In this document: positions 51,776 to 59,780 of the stretch, one piece after another | Position numbering within the stretch: position 1 is the first letter of the stretch | Layout of the letters: each line of letters begins with the position of its first letter | NCBI RefSeq assembly: GCF_002804065.1 | Contig: NZ_CP024955.1 | Location: 124,001-188,000, forward strand | Source: Kyrpidia spormannii | GTDB lineage: Bacteria > Bacillota > Bacilli > Kyrpidiales > Kyrpidiaceae | Length of the DNA stretch: 64,000 nucleotides | Direction of reading: 5' to 3' | Notes under the pieces: generated by a model | The model's input: only the letters and a program-made list of their open reading frames with translations | Databases searched by the model: none | Told to the model about the DNA's origin: nothing | Translations under genes and position numbers: made by a program

Positions 51776-51808
51776 CGGGAGGCCGCCCGAATCCGGGGCG
51801 GCCTCCCG
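51776..51808 (+). terminator. Very stable hairpin after the TDT gene
   Basis: Perfect 13-bp stem CGGGAGGCCGCCC (51776-51788) / GGGCGGCCTCCCG (51796-51808). The T-tail is poor (GTTCC), so termination may be incomplete or the element may protect the 3' end. Confidence 0.65.
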
Positions 51809-51862
51809 GTTCCATATCGGGTCGCCGGGTGTACCCTTGTACCCACGTGCTCGGAGCGGGTC

Positions 51863-51891
51863 TTGGCCGTCGGTAGTTCTTGTGATAGACT
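51863..51891 (+). promoter_or_regulatory. Probable promoter of glmM
   Basis: TTGGCC (51863-51868), 17-bp spacer, TAGACT (51886-51891). A small hairpin (GGTGCTGG...CCA-GCACC, 51901-51921) lies in the leader. Confidence 0.55.
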
Positions 51892-52009
51892 CAGGCAAGA
51901 GGTGCTGGAATTCCAGGCACCCTCAGCCCACGAAGGTCCACTGTGACCGGGCTGAACATTCGTCGAACCTGTTCCTGTGAGGAAAAAGGGCTGAAATGGG
52001 GAGTGGACT

Positions 52010-53395
52010 TTGGCACGTTTGTTTGGGACGGACGGAGTGCGAGGGGTGGCCAATGCCGATCTGACCCCGGAATTGGCTTTTCGCCTCGGCCGTGCGGCGG
52101 CCTACGTGCTGGCTCTCGGGTCGGAGGACGACGGTGCCGATGAGGACAAGCGTATCGCCGTGGGCAGGGATACCCGGGCGTCCGGTGATCTTCTGGAATC
52201 GGCTCTTATTGCGGGTATCCTCTCAGCGGGGGTTTCGGTCCTGCGCCTAGGCGTCGTGCCAACCCCTGGCGTGGCACGCCTGACCCGTACCTTGTCCTGT
52301 TCGGCGGGGGCGATGATTTCGGCCTCCCACAATCCGGTGGAGGATAATGGCATCAAGTTTTTTGGTTCAGACGGCTTTAAACTTCAGGATGGAGTCGAAG
52401 ATGCGATTGAGGCAGCGATGGAAGGTGACGGTTGGGGCCGGATTCCTCGCCCGGCTGGGACCGGAGTGGGAAGGATTGTAGACGGCCGAGATCAGGTAGC
52501 CAAGTACGTCGAATTCCTCACCGAGACGGTCCGGTCTCGTTTCGATGGGCTGAAAGTGGTCATGGATTGTGCTTACGGGGCTGCCTACCGGATTGCCCCC
52601 GAAGTGTTTCGGCGGCTGGGCGCCGAGGTGGTGGTTATCAATGATCGCCCCACCGGCGACAACATCAACGTGGGCTGCGGTTCCACCCATCCAGAAGTGA
52701 TTCAGGAGGCGGTTCTCCGCCACGGTGGGGAGGTCGGTCTTTCTTTTGACGGCGATGCGGACCGGTTGATCGCCGTGGATGAAAAAGGGGAGCGGATTGA
52801 CGGAGATCATATTCTCGCCATCTGCGCCAGGCGGTTGAAACAGTACGGGGAATTGGACGGAGATACCGTGGTGGCGACGGTGATGAGTAACGTCGGCCTG
52901 GAGAAATCCCTGAAGCAGGCTGGCATTTCCTTAGTACGCACGGCAGTGGGGGACCGTTATGTCATGGAGGAAATGGTCCGGGGCGGCTATGTCCTCGGAG
53001 GTGAACAATCGGGTCACATCATTTTTCTTCGCCACAACACCACCGGAGACGGGATTCTCACAGCCCTCCAACTGGTGGACACCATGGTGGCTTCCGCCCG
53101 ACCGCTCAGCGAGTTGAGAGAGGTCATGACCACCTACCCGCAAAAACTGGTGAATGTGCGGGTGGCGGACAAGCATGAGTTGGAGGGCAATGTCTCCATT
53201 CGGGAGGAAATCCGCCGGGTACAAGAGCAGCTTGGCCGAGATGGGCGGGTATTGGTGCGTCCCTCGGGAACCGAGCCCTTGGTGCGGATTATGGTGGAAG
53301 GGCTGGATGCGGGTGCGGTGGACGCCGCCGCGAATCGGTTGGCCCAGGTGATTCAGCGGGAGTTGGGGAGCGGAGACGGCCCGGTCACACCGTGA
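52010..53395 (+). CDS. glmM: Phosphoglucosamine mutase
   Basis: Converts glucosamine-6-P to glucosamine-1-P for peptidoglycan precursors. 461 residues, somewhat longer than the 448 of B. subtilis. It starts at TTG 52010 (LARLFGTDGVRGVANADLTPELAF), with GGGGAGTGG upstream. The active-site serine is S106 in ISASHNP, metal site FDGDADR, sugar loop GGEQSGH, phosphate loop RPSGTEPLVRIMVEG. It is separated from cdaR by the TDT gene and its terminator. Confidence 0.96.
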   Translation: MARLFGTDGVRGVANADLTPELAFRLGRAAAYVLALGSEDDGADEDKRIAVGRDTRASGDLLESALIAGILSAGVSVLRLGVVPTPGVARLTRTLSCSAGAMISASHNPVEDNGIKFFGSDGFKLQDGVEDAIEAAMEGDGWGRIPRPAGTGVGRIVDGRDQVAKYVEFLTETVRSRFDGLKVVMDCAYGAAYRIAPEVFRRLGAEVVVINDRPTGDNINVGCGSTHPEVIQEAVLRHGGEVGLSFDGDADRLIAVDEKGERIDGDHILAICARRLKQYGELDGDTVVATVMSNVGLEKSLKQAGISLVRTAVGDRYVMEEMVRGGYVLGGEQSGHIIFLRHNTTGDGILTALQLVDTMVASARPLSELREVMTTYPQKLVNVRVADKHELEGNVSIREEIRRVQEQLGRDGRVLVRPSGTEPLVRIMVEGLDAGAVDAAANRLAQVIQRELGSGDGPVTP

Positions 53396-53624
53396 TATCG
53401 GGTTTTCGTTTGAATATAAGCCCGGTGGCACGCCCAACGGGCGCGGGGCATAAGGTGGTAGAGGGAGACCCGGCTTTTCCGCGCGCTGATTGAGATTCCG
53501 AGGGCTCCTGAAAGGCCTCGCCTGCAACGGCAGGTGGGGGGCCGCCCAAGGGGGTGGGAGATGGGGAGAGAGGAGTCGCTGGCCGGATCAATTCTGGCCA
53601 GATGCAGTGTCAACCACAGGATTC

Positions 53625-53791
53625 GACTTGACGTGAAAGCGCCTGGACTGTCCGGGGAACGGGTTGAAAGCGGACAGTTGACGAGGGGGAGGTTCATCGA
53701 ACCATTCGGCGGATGCCTCCCGGCGTATCCTGTCGCCGTGACGAAAGGGGAAAAACCTTTGGCGACAAAGGCAATAAAGACCTTTCGAACA
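53625..53791 (+). ncRNA. glmS ribozyme (GlcN6P-activated self-cleaving RNA)
   Basis: The conserved core is present in order: a cleavage site at A53638/G53639 (GAAA|GCGCC), TGGACTGTCC, GTTGACGAGG (53678-53687), ATTCGGCGGATGCCTCCCGG (53704-53723), then GGCAATAAAGACCTTT (53770-53785). In the known class, glucosamine-6-phosphate acts as cofactor and cleavage leads to mRNA decay, shutting off GlmS. It lies 120 nt before glmS. The 230 bases from glmM to the ribozyme contain no gene or clear promoter, only short GC hairpins. Confidence 0.95.
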
Positions 53792-53800
53792 GGAAGTGTG

Positions 53801-53877
53801 GGCGCGGGTCAGGTATGACCTCGCGCCGCGAATGACGGGTGCCCCCGGGAATTCTCTGGCGGGGGCGGCCCCGCGCC
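53801..53877 (+). repeat. GC-rich hairpins between glmS ribozyme and glmS
   Basis: Two strong stems follow the ribozyme: GGCGCG/GGTCA with TGACC/CGCGCC (about 53801-53831), and GCCCCC (from about 53852) with GGGGGC (about 53872-53877). Neither has a T-run. They would shape the 5' end left after ribozyme cleavage. Confidence 0.45.
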
Positions 53878-53913
53878 AGGGAGATCCGGGGGCTAAAGGA
53901 GGACGGGCTCCCG

Positions 53914-55740
53914 GTGTGTGGGATTGTTGGATATATCGGGGAACGGCAGGCACAGCAGGTGTTGTTGCACGGATTGGAAAAATTGGAATATCGAGGCTAT
54001 GATTCGGCGGGCATCGCCGTATTTGACGGCCAAACCATCCGGGTGAAAAAGAAGCTGGGTCGGTTGGCCAATTTGGAGAACACGTTAAACGGTCACGGGT
54101 TGCCCGGTGTTTTGGGCATCGGTCATACGCGGTGGGCGACCCACGGACGGCCATCGGACGCCAATGCCCATCCCCACGGCGACTGCACCGGCCGGTTCGT
54201 CGTGGTGCACAACGGGATTATTGAAAATTACTTGCGCCTTCGGCAGGAGCTGCAACAGGCCGGCCACAAGTTTCGCTCAGAGACGGATACGGAAGTGGTG
54301 GCGCACCTCGTTGAATCCTTGTATGATGGGGATTTGTTGCGGACGGTGTTCAAAGCTGCCGCGAAGCTGCGGGGGGCCTACGCCCTAGTCGTGATGAGCG
54401 CCGAAGAGCCGGGCCGACTGGTGGCGGTCCGCAAACACAGTCCCTTGGTCGTGGGCCTCGGGGATGGAGAGAATTTTGTCGCATCGGATATTCCCGCCCT
54501 TCTCCATTACACCCGGGATGTCTATGTGCTCGAAGAAGGAGAAGTGGCGGACATCACCGCAAAGGCGGTGCGCTGTTATCGATTGGACGGCACCCCGGTC
54601 AGCAAAGAAGTTCTGAAAGTGACCTGGGACGTCGATGCGGCAGAAAAAGGCGGATACGAGCATTTTATGCTCAAAGAGATTTATGAGCAGCCAAAAGCGG
54701 TGGCAGACACCCTGACGGGGCGTCTGTCCGACGACAACCGGGCAGTTTTGCCGGAACTCGACTGGGCCCTGGGGATGGCACGCGGGATAGATCGCATTCA
54801 TGTCGTGGCCTGCGGAACCGCCTATCACGCGGGGATGGTGGGAAGGCAGATCCTGGAGCGCTTGACCCGCATTCCCGTGGAAGTCGAGGTGGCTTCTGAA
54901 TATCGGTACCGGGATCCCATCTATACGGATCACACTTTGGTGCTGGTCATCAGCCAGTCCGGGGAAACGGCAGATACTTTGGCGGCCCTGCGGGAGGCCA
55001 AGGCCCGGGGTGCCCGGGTGGTGGCCGTGACAAACGTGGTGGGGAGTTCCGTGGCCCGGGAAGCGGATGATGTCATCATCACCTGGGCCGGGCCAGAGAT
55101 TGCCGTGGCGTCGACCAAAGCTTACACCACCCAGTTGGTGGCACTGTATCTGTTTGCGTGTTATCTGGCCCAGCTTCGGGGCGCGGCCGACCCTGCCACG
55201 ATCGAGGAAGTGTTGGCGGGTCTTCGGGATCTCCCGGATGCTGTGTCCAAGGTGCTGGACACGGCCCCGGCGATGAAAGCCTTCGCCCAGCAGTTCGCCC
55301 GGAAGGAGAGCGCGTTTTTCATCGGCCGAGGTCTCGACTACGTGGCCGCCCTGGAAGGGGCTCTCAAGCTCAAAGAGATCTCGTATATTCACGCCGAAGC
55401 CTACGCGGCGGGTGAATTGAAGCACGGCACCCTGGCGCTGATCGCCGAAGGGGTGCCGGTGATCGCCTTGGCCACCCAGGATCACCTGTACGAGAAAACG
55501 GTGAGCAATATCAAGGAGGTCAAGGCCAGGGATGCCCACGTGCTGGCCCTGACCTGGACGGGGGACGAGGAAATGGCCTCGGTGGCGGACGAGGTGCTCT
55601 ACCTGCCCCGGGTCAGTCCGTGGCTGGCTCCGGCGGTGGTGGCGGTACCGCTGCAGTTGCTCGCTTATTACGCGGCTGTTGAGCGGGGAAATGATGTCGA
55701 TAAACCCCGCAACCTCGCCAAGAGTGTGACGGTGGAATAA
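53914..55740 (+). CDS. glmS: Glutamine-fructose-6-phosphate aminotransferase
   Basis: Makes glucosamine-6-P from fructose-6-P and glutamine, the entry to cell-wall amino sugars. 608 residues from GTG 53914, which puts the nucleophile Cys at position 2 (VCGIVGYIG) as required; AAAGGAGG is 11 nt upstream. The glutaminase domain has RGYDSAGIA, HTRWATHG, HNGIIENY and TDTEVVAH; two SIS domains follow (SQSGETADTL and later AYAAGELKHGTLALI), ending KSVTVE. It is controlled by the ribozyme upstream. Confidence 0.97.
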   Translation: MCGIVGYIGERQAQQVLLHGLEKLEYRGYDSAGIAVFDGQTIRVKKKLGRLANLENTLNGHGLPGVLGIGHTRWATHGRPSDANAHPHGDCTGRFVVVHNGIIENYLRLRQELQQAGHKFRSETDTEVVAHLVESLYDGDLLRTVFKAAAKLRGAYALVVMSAEEPGRLVAVRKHSPLVVGLGDGENFVASDIPALLHYTRDVYVLEEGEVADITAKAVRCYRLDGTPVSKEVLKVTWDVDAAEKGGYEHFMLKEIYEQPKAVADTLTGRLSDDNRAVLPELDWALGMARGIDRIHVVACGTAYHAGMVGRQILERLTRIPVEVEVASEYRYRDPIYTDHTLVLVISQSGETADTLAALREAKARGARVVAVTNVVGSSVAREADDVIITWAGPEIAVASTKAYTTQLVALYLFACYLAQLRGAADPATIEEVLAGLRDLPDAVSKVLDTAPAMKAFAQQFARKESAFFIGRGLDYVAALEGALKLKEISYIHAEAYAAGELKHGTLALIAEGVPVIALATQDHLYEKTVSNIKEVKARDAHVLALTWTGDEEMASVADEVLYLPRVSPWLAPAVVAVPLQLLAYYAAVERGNDVDKPRNLAKSVTVE

Positions 55741-55864
55741 GAAGGGCTGGAAGGATCGGTCCCTTTATCTGTACAAACTAAAATCCCGTCCTGGGACAAT
55801 ATCACTGTCCGAGAAGCCGAGCGTGGCCGAGGTTTTACCTGGGTCCATGCTTGGCTTTACCGGT

Positions 55865-56581
55865 TTATCGCCGTGGTCGCGGTGCGTCGACAACTCGACG
55901 CCGGTCTGCGGCAGCCTGCACACCGGCGCCCGCGGTGGCGCCTATCACTGCCCCGATGGCGATGCCCAGAGTGGACGATTGATACAGACTGGCTGCCGTG
56001 GAGACCAATGCCCCCATTCCAGCAGACGCGAGGTGGGCGCCGGATGGCCGGCTGAGAAACAGCAGTGCGAGAAAGAGGGCGGGCAGGGCGAACCTCAAAG
56101 CCTCGGAGACGTGAGCCGGAATCATCCCACCGATCAACGCGCCGGCGGCTGTCCCTGCCACCCAGGACAAGTAGCAGGTGAACACCAGCGCGAGGTGTGG
56201 GCCGGGCTCGGGAGGGCTCTCCCGCACCCGGGACCCGGCGAGGGCAAAGACCTCGTCGGTGAGCCCGAAGGCCGAAAGCCATCTCGCCTTTGCGGACCAG
56301 TGGCGGAAGGCCGGTCCCAAAGCGGTCCCGTACAGAACGTGTCGGGCATTCACCAGAAGGATGGCCAGGACCGTGGCAAGGACCGGGCTTCCCGATAGTG
56401 CCAGACTCAACAGCATAAACTGAGCGCCCCCGGCGTATACCCAGGCCGAGATGAGTAGGGCGATCCAGCCCGGTATCCCTTGGTTGACGGCGAGGACGCC
56501 GAAAGTCATGGCGATGGGAAAGTACGCCGTGACCACGGGCATGGCGTCGCACAGAGCCCTTTGAATCGGCGAACGGGTCAT
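55865..56581 (-). CDS. azlC: AzlC-family branched-chain amino acid exporter, large subunit
   Basis: Membrane subunit of an AzlCD exporter, which in B. subtilis gives resistance to 4-azaleucine and exports branched-chain amino acids. 238 residues from the minus-strand ATG at 56581, with GAGAGGAG 7 nt upstream. The family N-terminal motif is AMPVVTAYFPIAMTFGVLAVNQGI, then AGGAQFMLLSLAL, VNARHVLYG and GLTDEVFAL. It is downstream of azlD with a 13-nt gap, the reverse of the usual azlC-azlD order. Confidence 0.9.
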   Translation of the reverse strand: MTRSPIQRALCDAMPVVTAYFPIAMTFGVLAVNQGIPGWIALLISAWVYAGGAQFMLLSLALSGSPVLATVLAILLVNARHVLYGTALGPAFRHWSAKARWLSAFGLTDEVFALAGSRVRESPPEPGPHLALVFTCYLSWVAGTAAGALIGGMIPAHVSEALRFALPALFLALLFLSRPSGAHLASAGMGALVSTAASLYQSSTLGIAIGAVIGATAGAGVQAAADRRRVVDAPRPRR

Positions 56582-56594
56582 CTTTCTTCTCCTC

Positions 56595-56915
56595 TCATAA
56601 CCAATAAATCGCTGCGGTATAGCACAGAACGCCAAGGACAACCGTGGGGAACAGACGCCGGGACCACCAGGCGAACAAGGCGGTGGGGACGGCGGCGATT
56701 AAAGCTGGATTCGCCAGGTCTAGCGCCACTTTGCCATCGCCAGAAAGAAAGAGGACGGGCCCGAGAAGCGCTCCCAGGACTCCGGGGGTGACAAAAGACA
56801 ACCATCGCCGGACGCCGTCGGGCCAAGGGGTCCGTCCGCCCAATGCCAGGGACAGGGCCCGGAGAAGATAGGTTCCCAGACCGATGAGCAGAGTTTCAAC
56901 CACCAGAGAGGACAA
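56595..56915 (-). CDS. azlD: AzlD-family exporter small subunit
   Basis: 106 residues, about four membrane helices. Family features are VVETLLIGLGTYLLRALSLALG near the start and a C-terminal PTALFAWWSRRLFPTVVLGVLCYTAAIYW. I place the start at TTG 56915 (LSSLVVETLL), behind AAAGGGGGCG; no in-frame ATG gives a family-like N-terminus. First gene of the azlD-azlC pair, divergent from an XRE regulator. Confidence 0.83.
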   Translation of the reverse strand: MSSLVVETLLIGLGTYLLRALSLALGGRTPWPDGVRRWLSFVTPGVLGALLGPVLFLSGDGKVALDLANPALIAAVPTALFAWWSRRLFPTVVLGVLCYTAAIYWL

Positions 56916-56940
56916 TCCTTTACGCCCCCTTTCCAAATGG

Positions 56941-56977
56941 CTACTGAGTAGTATATCATATCGGTAAGCGTTATAAC
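56941..56977. promoter_or_regulatory. Divergent promoter/operator region between azlD and the XRE gene
   Basis: An AT-rich island with two palindromes, CTACTGAGTAG (56941-56951) and GTTATAAC (56970-56977). Minus-strand TATACT lies between them as a possible azlD -10, and TATAAC is a possible -10 for the regulator. Autoregulation plus control of azlDC by the XRE protein is the simplest reading. Confidence 0.45.
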
Positions 56978-57027
56978 ATACAGAACCCTGCAAAATCGGC
57001 CGGGAAGTGCATCAGAAGGGGGCATGG

Positions 57028-57615
57028 ATGTTGGAGCCGGATGATCTCTCCCGGCGGATCGGGCAGATCCTTCGATCCCTGCGCAGGAACCGGGGGTGGA
57101 CCCTGGACAAGATGGCGGCGGTCACCGGAGTCAGTAAACCCATGCTCGGGCAAATTGAGCGGGGAGAGTCGAATCCCACCGTGGTGACCCTGTGGAAGAT
57201 CGCCGCCGGGCTGGGGGTCCCCTTTTCGACCTTTCTTCAGGATCCGGACGACCCCCGGGTGGCCATCGTCCCGCGGTCCCGGCAGCCGGGAGTGGAGGAC
57301 GACGACGGCGGGTACGTAGTCCGCAGTCTCGTCACCGCCGCTGATCCCCAGCCCGCCGAGCTATTTCATGTTTTCTTAGCGCCAGGCTGCACTCACCGGG
57401 CTTCTGCCCATGGAGCCGGAGTTACAGAACTCATCTGGGTACAAAAGGGCCGGATGGATCTGGAAGTCGGGGAGAAGGTCTACTCCTTGGATGAAGGGGA
57501 CGCGGCCCGGTTCGTTGCCCATCTCGATCATCGATATAAAAACCCCGGGACGGAGGACTGCCTTTGTCTCATCCTGTTGCTCTACCCGCGTCTGCCCGGT
57601 GTTTCGTGGCCATAA
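57028..57615 (+). CDS. XRE-family regulator with C-terminal cupin
   Basis: 195 residues. An N-terminal helix-turn-helix of the XRE type (IGQILRSLRRNRGWTLDKMAAVTGVSKPMLGQIERGESNPTVVTLWKIAAGLGVPFSTF, residues about 8-68) is joined to a small cupin sensor domain (about 120-185, ELIWVQKGRMDLEVGEKVYSLDEGDAARF). Such regulators often control transporters for the ligand they sense. It faces the azlDC exporter. ATG 57028 is chosen because AAGGGGG is 5 nt upstream; a GTG at 57007 is in frame. Confidence 0.88.
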   Translation: MLEPDDLSRRIGQILRSLRRNRGWTLDKMAAVTGVSKPMLGQIERGESNPTVVTLWKIAAGLGVPFSTFLQDPDDPRVAIVPRSRQPGVEDDDGGYVVRSLVTAADPQPAELFHVFLAPGCTHRASAHGAGVTELIWVQKGRMDLEVGEKVYSLDEGDAARFVAHLDHRYKNPGTEDCLCLILLLYPRLPGVSWP

Positions 57616-57652
57616 AAAATGTCCAGACCCGCAGGAGTGCAGGTTTGGACAT
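57614..57652 (-). terminator. Terminator downstream of hsp20, convergent with XRE gene
   Basis: ATGTCCAGACC (57619-57629) pairs with GGTTTGGACAT (57642-57652, one mismatch-type G-U). Read on the minus strand the stem is followed by six T (57619-57614), so it terminates hsp20. It overlaps the XRE stop codon. Confidence 0.85.
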
Positions 57653-57709
57653 ACCGCGCCGGTTAAGTTCCCCCGGATCGCCCGGGAGTGGGTCCAGGGT
57701 TTTGAATGA

Positions 57710-58123
57710 TTATTCAATATCGAGCTTCTTCCCGCGCTCCCCTTCTTTATGCGTCTTCGGGAACGTGAGGCGCAGGATGCCATCCCGATAGGTGGCCTTG
57801 CCTTCGTCGATGTCCACCTCGACGGGGAAAGCGATAAACCGCTCTGTCTTCCCGTAGGAGCGCTCTCGGCGGTAATACTTTTCGTGCTTTTCCTCAGTTT
57901 CCTCTTCGACTTTCACGGCGATGGCCACCCCGGATTCCGTGACCTCCACCTCGATCTGGTCCCGTTTCAATCCCGGGAGTTCCGCCTCCACCTCCAAATG
58001 GTCCCCCTTATCCTTCACATCCACCGCAAAGGAACGGTCGAAAAACGACGGAAACGAAGCGGGCAGGGTAAACAGGCTGTTCAAGTCGCGATCCTTGCGA
58101 AACCAATCGGGCAAGTAGCGCAT
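57710..58123 (-). CDS. Small heat shock protein, Hsp20/alpha-crystallin family
   Basis: ATP-independent holdase chaperone. 137 residues from the minus-strand ATG at 58123 (MRYLPDWFRKDRDLN), with AAAGGGG 9 nt upstream. The alpha-crystallin domain covers about residues 32-125: FAVDVKDKGDHLEVEAELPGLKRDQIEVEV, YYRRERSYGKTERFIAFPVEVD and DGILRLTFPKT, the last being the typical GxLxLxxPK-like signature. No C-terminal IxI motif is obvious. Its promoter carries a palindrome. Confidence 0.92.
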   Translation of the reverse strand: MRYLPDWFRKDRDLNSLFTLPASFPSFFDRSFAVDVKDKGDHLEVEAELPGLKRDQIEVEVTESGVAIAVKVEEETEEKHEKYYRRERSYGKTERFIAFPVEVDIDEGKATYRDGILRLTFPKTHKEGERGKKLDIE

Positions 58124-58165
58124 GGTCAGGTTCCCCTTTCCCAGGTGGAGTGTTTTTCCTTTTTT

Positions 58166-58192
58166 ATTATGGCTCAATCTGAGCCTGTCCAA
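58166..58192 (-). promoter_or_regulatory. hsp20 promoter with palindrome in the spacer
   Basis: On the minus strand TTGGAC (58192-58187) and CATAAT (58171-58166) are separated by 15 bp. The spacer is filled by the near-perfect palindrome GGCTCA-GAT-TGAGCC (58171-58185). It differs from CIRCE and from the CtsR direct repeat, so another regulator is implied if it is functional. Confidence 0.5.
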
Positions 58193-58249
58193 CAGGCGCA
58201 AAGGAACTACTCATCCGTGGGATGACCGAACTAGTTCAAAAGTCCCGTC

Positions 58250-58280
58250 TTCATAAATCTTCCCTGAGAAAATCATACTA
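58250..58280 (+). promoter_or_regulatory. Sigma-G-type promoter of the germinant receptor operon
   Basis: TTCATA (58250-58255) and CATACTA (58274-58280) with an 18-bp spacer. The -10 fits the CATNHTA pattern and the -35 misses one base of GHATR. Germinant receptor operons are forespore-expressed under sigma-G in Bacillus. Confidence 0.65.
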
Positions 58281-58313
58281 TCCGAGGAAAAGGTTACCCG
58301 GGAGGTGGAGTGT

Positions 58314-59780
58314 ATGGGGGTGAAGCTCCACGTCTTCAACGAGGCCATCCGGCAATTTGCCCGGGAAAACGATGACGTGGTACAGAGGGTCATCCCCATC
58401 GTGCCCGATCAGTCTTTTCATCTACTTTTCTTGCAAATGACCGTGGACATTGAACGCATCGAACGGTTCATCATCCAACCGGTGGAGGGTGCGGTGCGGC
58501 ACTGGGGGGAGGACCTGGTTACATCCCTGGAGTGGGAGGGAGAGATCCGGCGGTGGGTGGTCCCGTTCACGGTGAAAACGGTTCCAATCAAGCAGTTGAC
58601 GCCCGGGGATCTCCTGGAAGGGAGTGTCCTTCTCGCTACCGAGGGCCACCCCCGGGCCTTGGTGATCTCTGCTCCTGCCAAGATCAGCCGCAACATCGAC
58701 CAACCGATCAACGAGGTGGCCATCCGGGGGCCGAAGGATGCATTTACGGAAAATACCGATCAGAACTTGACTCTCGTCCGCCGGCGATTGGCGGATCCGG
58801 CCCTGCGGGTCAAGCGTTTCGTCGTCGGCCGGCGCACCCGAACCACCGTGTACCTGCTCTATCTCGCCGATGTGGCCGATTCGGATCTCGTCAAGACGAT
58901 CACCGACCGGATCAACCGTATAGATATCGACGGCGTCCTCGACAGCGCGTATATCGAAAAACAAATGACAGATAACTGGTTCTCCCCTTTTCCCCGGGTG
59001 CGCAACACCGAGCGCCCCGACGTTGTCGTGGCGGGGCTTTTAGAAGGGAGGGTGGCGATTCTCGTCGACAACTCTACGGAGGCTCTCGTCCTCCCCTGCG
59101 ACTTCAACTCTATTTTTCACGCGCCGGATGACGTCTACGATCACTGGACCAACAGTATCCTGTTGCGGGGCGTGCGCTTTGTGGCGTCGGTGATCGCCGT
59201 GTCCGTACCCCCGGCCTATGTGACCTTTCTGGCCTATTCTCCCGGAGCGATGCCGCTCAAATTGACGTTGCTCATGCAGCAGGCCCGTTATGGCGTCGCG
59301 TTTCCCGTGGTCCTTGAGGCCCTCTTTGTGCAGCTGCTTCTAGAAATCTTGAAAGAGGCCGGGTTGCACATGCCTACCACCGTGGCCCAGATCTTCGGCA
59401 TCATCGGCGGCATCATTCTCAGCGAATCCGGGGTCCGGGCCGGATTTTTCAGCGAGTCCATGCTGGTGGCCATCGGCGTAACGGGTATCGCGTCATTGTC
59501 TGTCCCTTTGTTTCGCCTGGGAACGACCTTACGGCTGCTGGGACTGCCCCTTTTGTTATCCGCGGGGTTTCTCGGCCTGTACGGTTTTGTCATGGCGGGG
59601 ATGTTTGTCCTCGCGCATCTGGCCGGGCTCCGAAGCTGTGACGTGCCCTATCTCAGCCCGTATTTTCTCGGGCGTTGGTCCGATTTTAAAGACACGATCA
59701 TCCGGATGCCCGCTCCTTTTATCACCCGGCCGGCCATGTTGAATCCCCGGGATCTCATCCGGGCGAAAAAGCGAAAATGA
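58314..59780 (+). CDS. Spore germinant receptor A subunit (GerA/GerK family)
   Basis: Membrane subunit of the GerA-type receptor in the spore inner membrane. 488 residues from ATG 58314, with GGAGGT 7 nt upstream. A soluble N-terminal domain (about 1-270) is followed by a characteristic turn (IDGVLDSAYIEKQMTDNWFSPFPRVRNTERPDVV) and about five membrane helices containing RGVRFVASVIAVSVPPAYVTFLAY, PVVLEALFVQLLLEILKEAGLHMP and GIIGGIILSESGV. First of three overlapping genes. The nutrient it senses cannot be told from sequence. Confidence 0.93.
   Translation: MGVKLHVFNEAIRQFARENDDVVQRVIPIVPDQSFHLLFLQMTVDIERIERFIIQPVEGAVRHWGEDLVTSLEWEGEIRRWVVPFTVKTVPIKQLTPGDLLEGSVLLATEGHPRALVISAPAKISRNIDQPINEVAIRGPKDAFTENTDQNLTLVRRRLADPALRVKRFVVGRRTRTTVYLLYLADVADSDLVKTITDRINRIDIDGVLDSAYIEKQMTDNWFSPFPRVRNTERPDVVVAGLLEGRVAILVDNSTEALVLPCDFNSIFHAPDDVYDHWTNSILLRGVRFVASVIAVSVPPAYVTFLAYSPGAMPLKLTLLMQQARYGVAFPVVLEALFVQLLLEILKEAGLHMPTTVAQIFGIIGGIILSESGVRAGFFSESMLVAIGVTGIASLSVPLFRLGTTLRLLGLPLLLSAGFLGLYGFVMAGMFVLAHLAGLRSCDVPYLSPYFLGRWSDFKDTIIRMPAPFITRPAMLNPRDLIRAKKRK

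Noticed and set aside
53534..53818. A 94-codon plus-strand frame across the glmS ribozyme
   Set aside because: It overlaps the entire ribozyme, whose conserved bases explain the sequence; the protein has no recognisable features.
54385..55539. A 384-codon minus-strand frame inside glmS
   Set aside because: Antisense shadow of a conserved gene; no ribosome-binding site and low-complexity His/Gly-rich content.
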